This document shows positions 35,845 through 35,996 of a DNA stretch of 35,996 nucleotides, piece by piece (the stretch's first letter is position 1; the number at the start of each line of letters is the position of its first letter). The position numbers and the translations under genes are program-made. The notes under the pieces were generated by a model. It was not told the DNA's origin and ran no database searches. It saw only the letters and a program-made list of their open reading frames with translations. Source of the stretch: Bacteroides fragilis (GTDB lineage: Bacteria; Bacteroidota; Bacteroidia; Bacteroidales; DTGW01); NCBI GenBank assembly GCA_945889005.1, contig CAMDBI010000032.1:1-35996 (forward strand), read 5' to 3'.

Positions 35845-35878
35845 AGCCCTAAAACGAGCGATTTAAACTAAAAAAAGT

Positions 35879-35975
35879 AAAAGATAGTTTGCTTAATATA
35901 TTATTAATGAGTATCTTAGTGGTGTCAAACAAATAAAAACACACATCACCATTGAGGTGAGCAACACTATCTTTT
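35879..35975 (+). promoter_or_regulatory. Structured leader before a truncated ORF
   Basis: AAAAGATAGT at 35879-35888 pairs with 35966-35975, and the match continues to about 15 of 16 bases through TTGCT/AGCAA. Inside are TCACC/GGTGA (35946-35960) and a further GTGGTG/CACCAT pairing. A candidate promoter, TTTG (35888-35891) then TATCTTAG after 20 bases, overlaps the left arm. The ATG at 35976 follows directly. Confidence 0.4.
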
Positions 35976-35996
35976 ATGGCAGCTAAGATAACCAAA
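35976..35996 (+). CDS. Start of an ORF running off the window
   Basis: ATG at 35976 opens a frame reading M-A-A-K-I-T-K up to the end of the window. Seven codons are too few to identify a product. The strong inverted repeats directly before it could be a regulated leader or the end of a mobile element, so a transposase is one possibility among several. Confidence 0.3.

Overview
The window is a stretch of AT-rich bacterial chromosome that reads as Bacteroidota, most likely a Bacteroidales or Marinilabiliales-type organism. The evidence is a PorE-like TPR/propeller/CRD/OmpA protein, a GldM-like domain, DUF5606 and DUF3127 proteins, a cobalamin riboswitch followed by a BtuB-type receptor and a BtuG-like propeller lipoprotein, lipoproteins with acidic residues after the lipobox cysteine, and Bacteroidota-type promoters (TTTG or TTG, about 17-19 bases, TAnnTTTG). 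No rRNA, tRNA, CRISPR array or intact insertion sequence was seen. Gene density is high and most genes are ordinary chromosomal ones.

Layout. 0.1-1.4 kb: a GT39-type membrane glycosyltransferase. 1.47-1.68 kb: a short non-coding element with 24-bp terminal inverted repeats and internal hairpins (MITE-like). 1.8-3.6 kb: a NarL-type response regulator and its HisKA_3 kinase, separated by simple-sequence DNA. 3.6-5.0 kb: a DUF5606 protein and a TerB-DnaJ (DjlA-like) protein. 5.5-9.6 kb: an ABC-F ATPase with a degenerate second ATP site, convergent with an S41 protease lipoprotein coupled to a DppB-type permease. 9.7-13.2 kb: a vitamin B12 uptake operon with promoter, riboswitch, TonB-dependent receptor, surface propeller lipoprotein and terminator.

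13.2-17.1 kb: a DoxX/MauE-like membrane protein, dTMP kinase, dihydropteroate synthase and the diadenylate cyclase CdaA (the last two adjacent on the + strand). 17.1-21.6 kb: a minus-strand operon with a 1035-residue ABCG-like transporter carrying a TerB-like N-terminus, an unrecognised lipoprotein and an unrecognised secreted protein; a single-domain response regulator diverges from it. 22.3-26.0 kb: plsY, GTP-type PEP carboxykinase, a small DNA-binding-like protein and a DUF3127 protein whose tail imitates the SSB C-terminal tip. 26.1-31.2 kb: a stand-alone GldM-like secreted protein, a glutamine amidotransferase overlapping uvrB, a SIMPL-domain protein, and a small outer-membrane protein coupled to a 49-residue four-cysteine protein. 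31.3-35.7 kb: a PorE-like gene and a C1B cysteine peptidase gene, flanked on both sides by small RelE/ParE toxin-antitoxin pairs. The right edge holds a strongly structured leader in front of an ORF that leaves the window.

How the genes work together. The clearest functional module is B12 acquisition: the riboswitch should shut off the receptor and the surface binder when cobalamin is plentiful. The strongest candidates for undescribed biology are the TerB-ABCG/lipoprotein/secreted protein operon with the divergent receiver protein, the coupled outer-membrane protein/four-cysteine microprotein pair, and the PorE-like/C1B peptidase pair bracketed by toxin-antitoxin modules. All product names come from reading motifs; no database search was possible.
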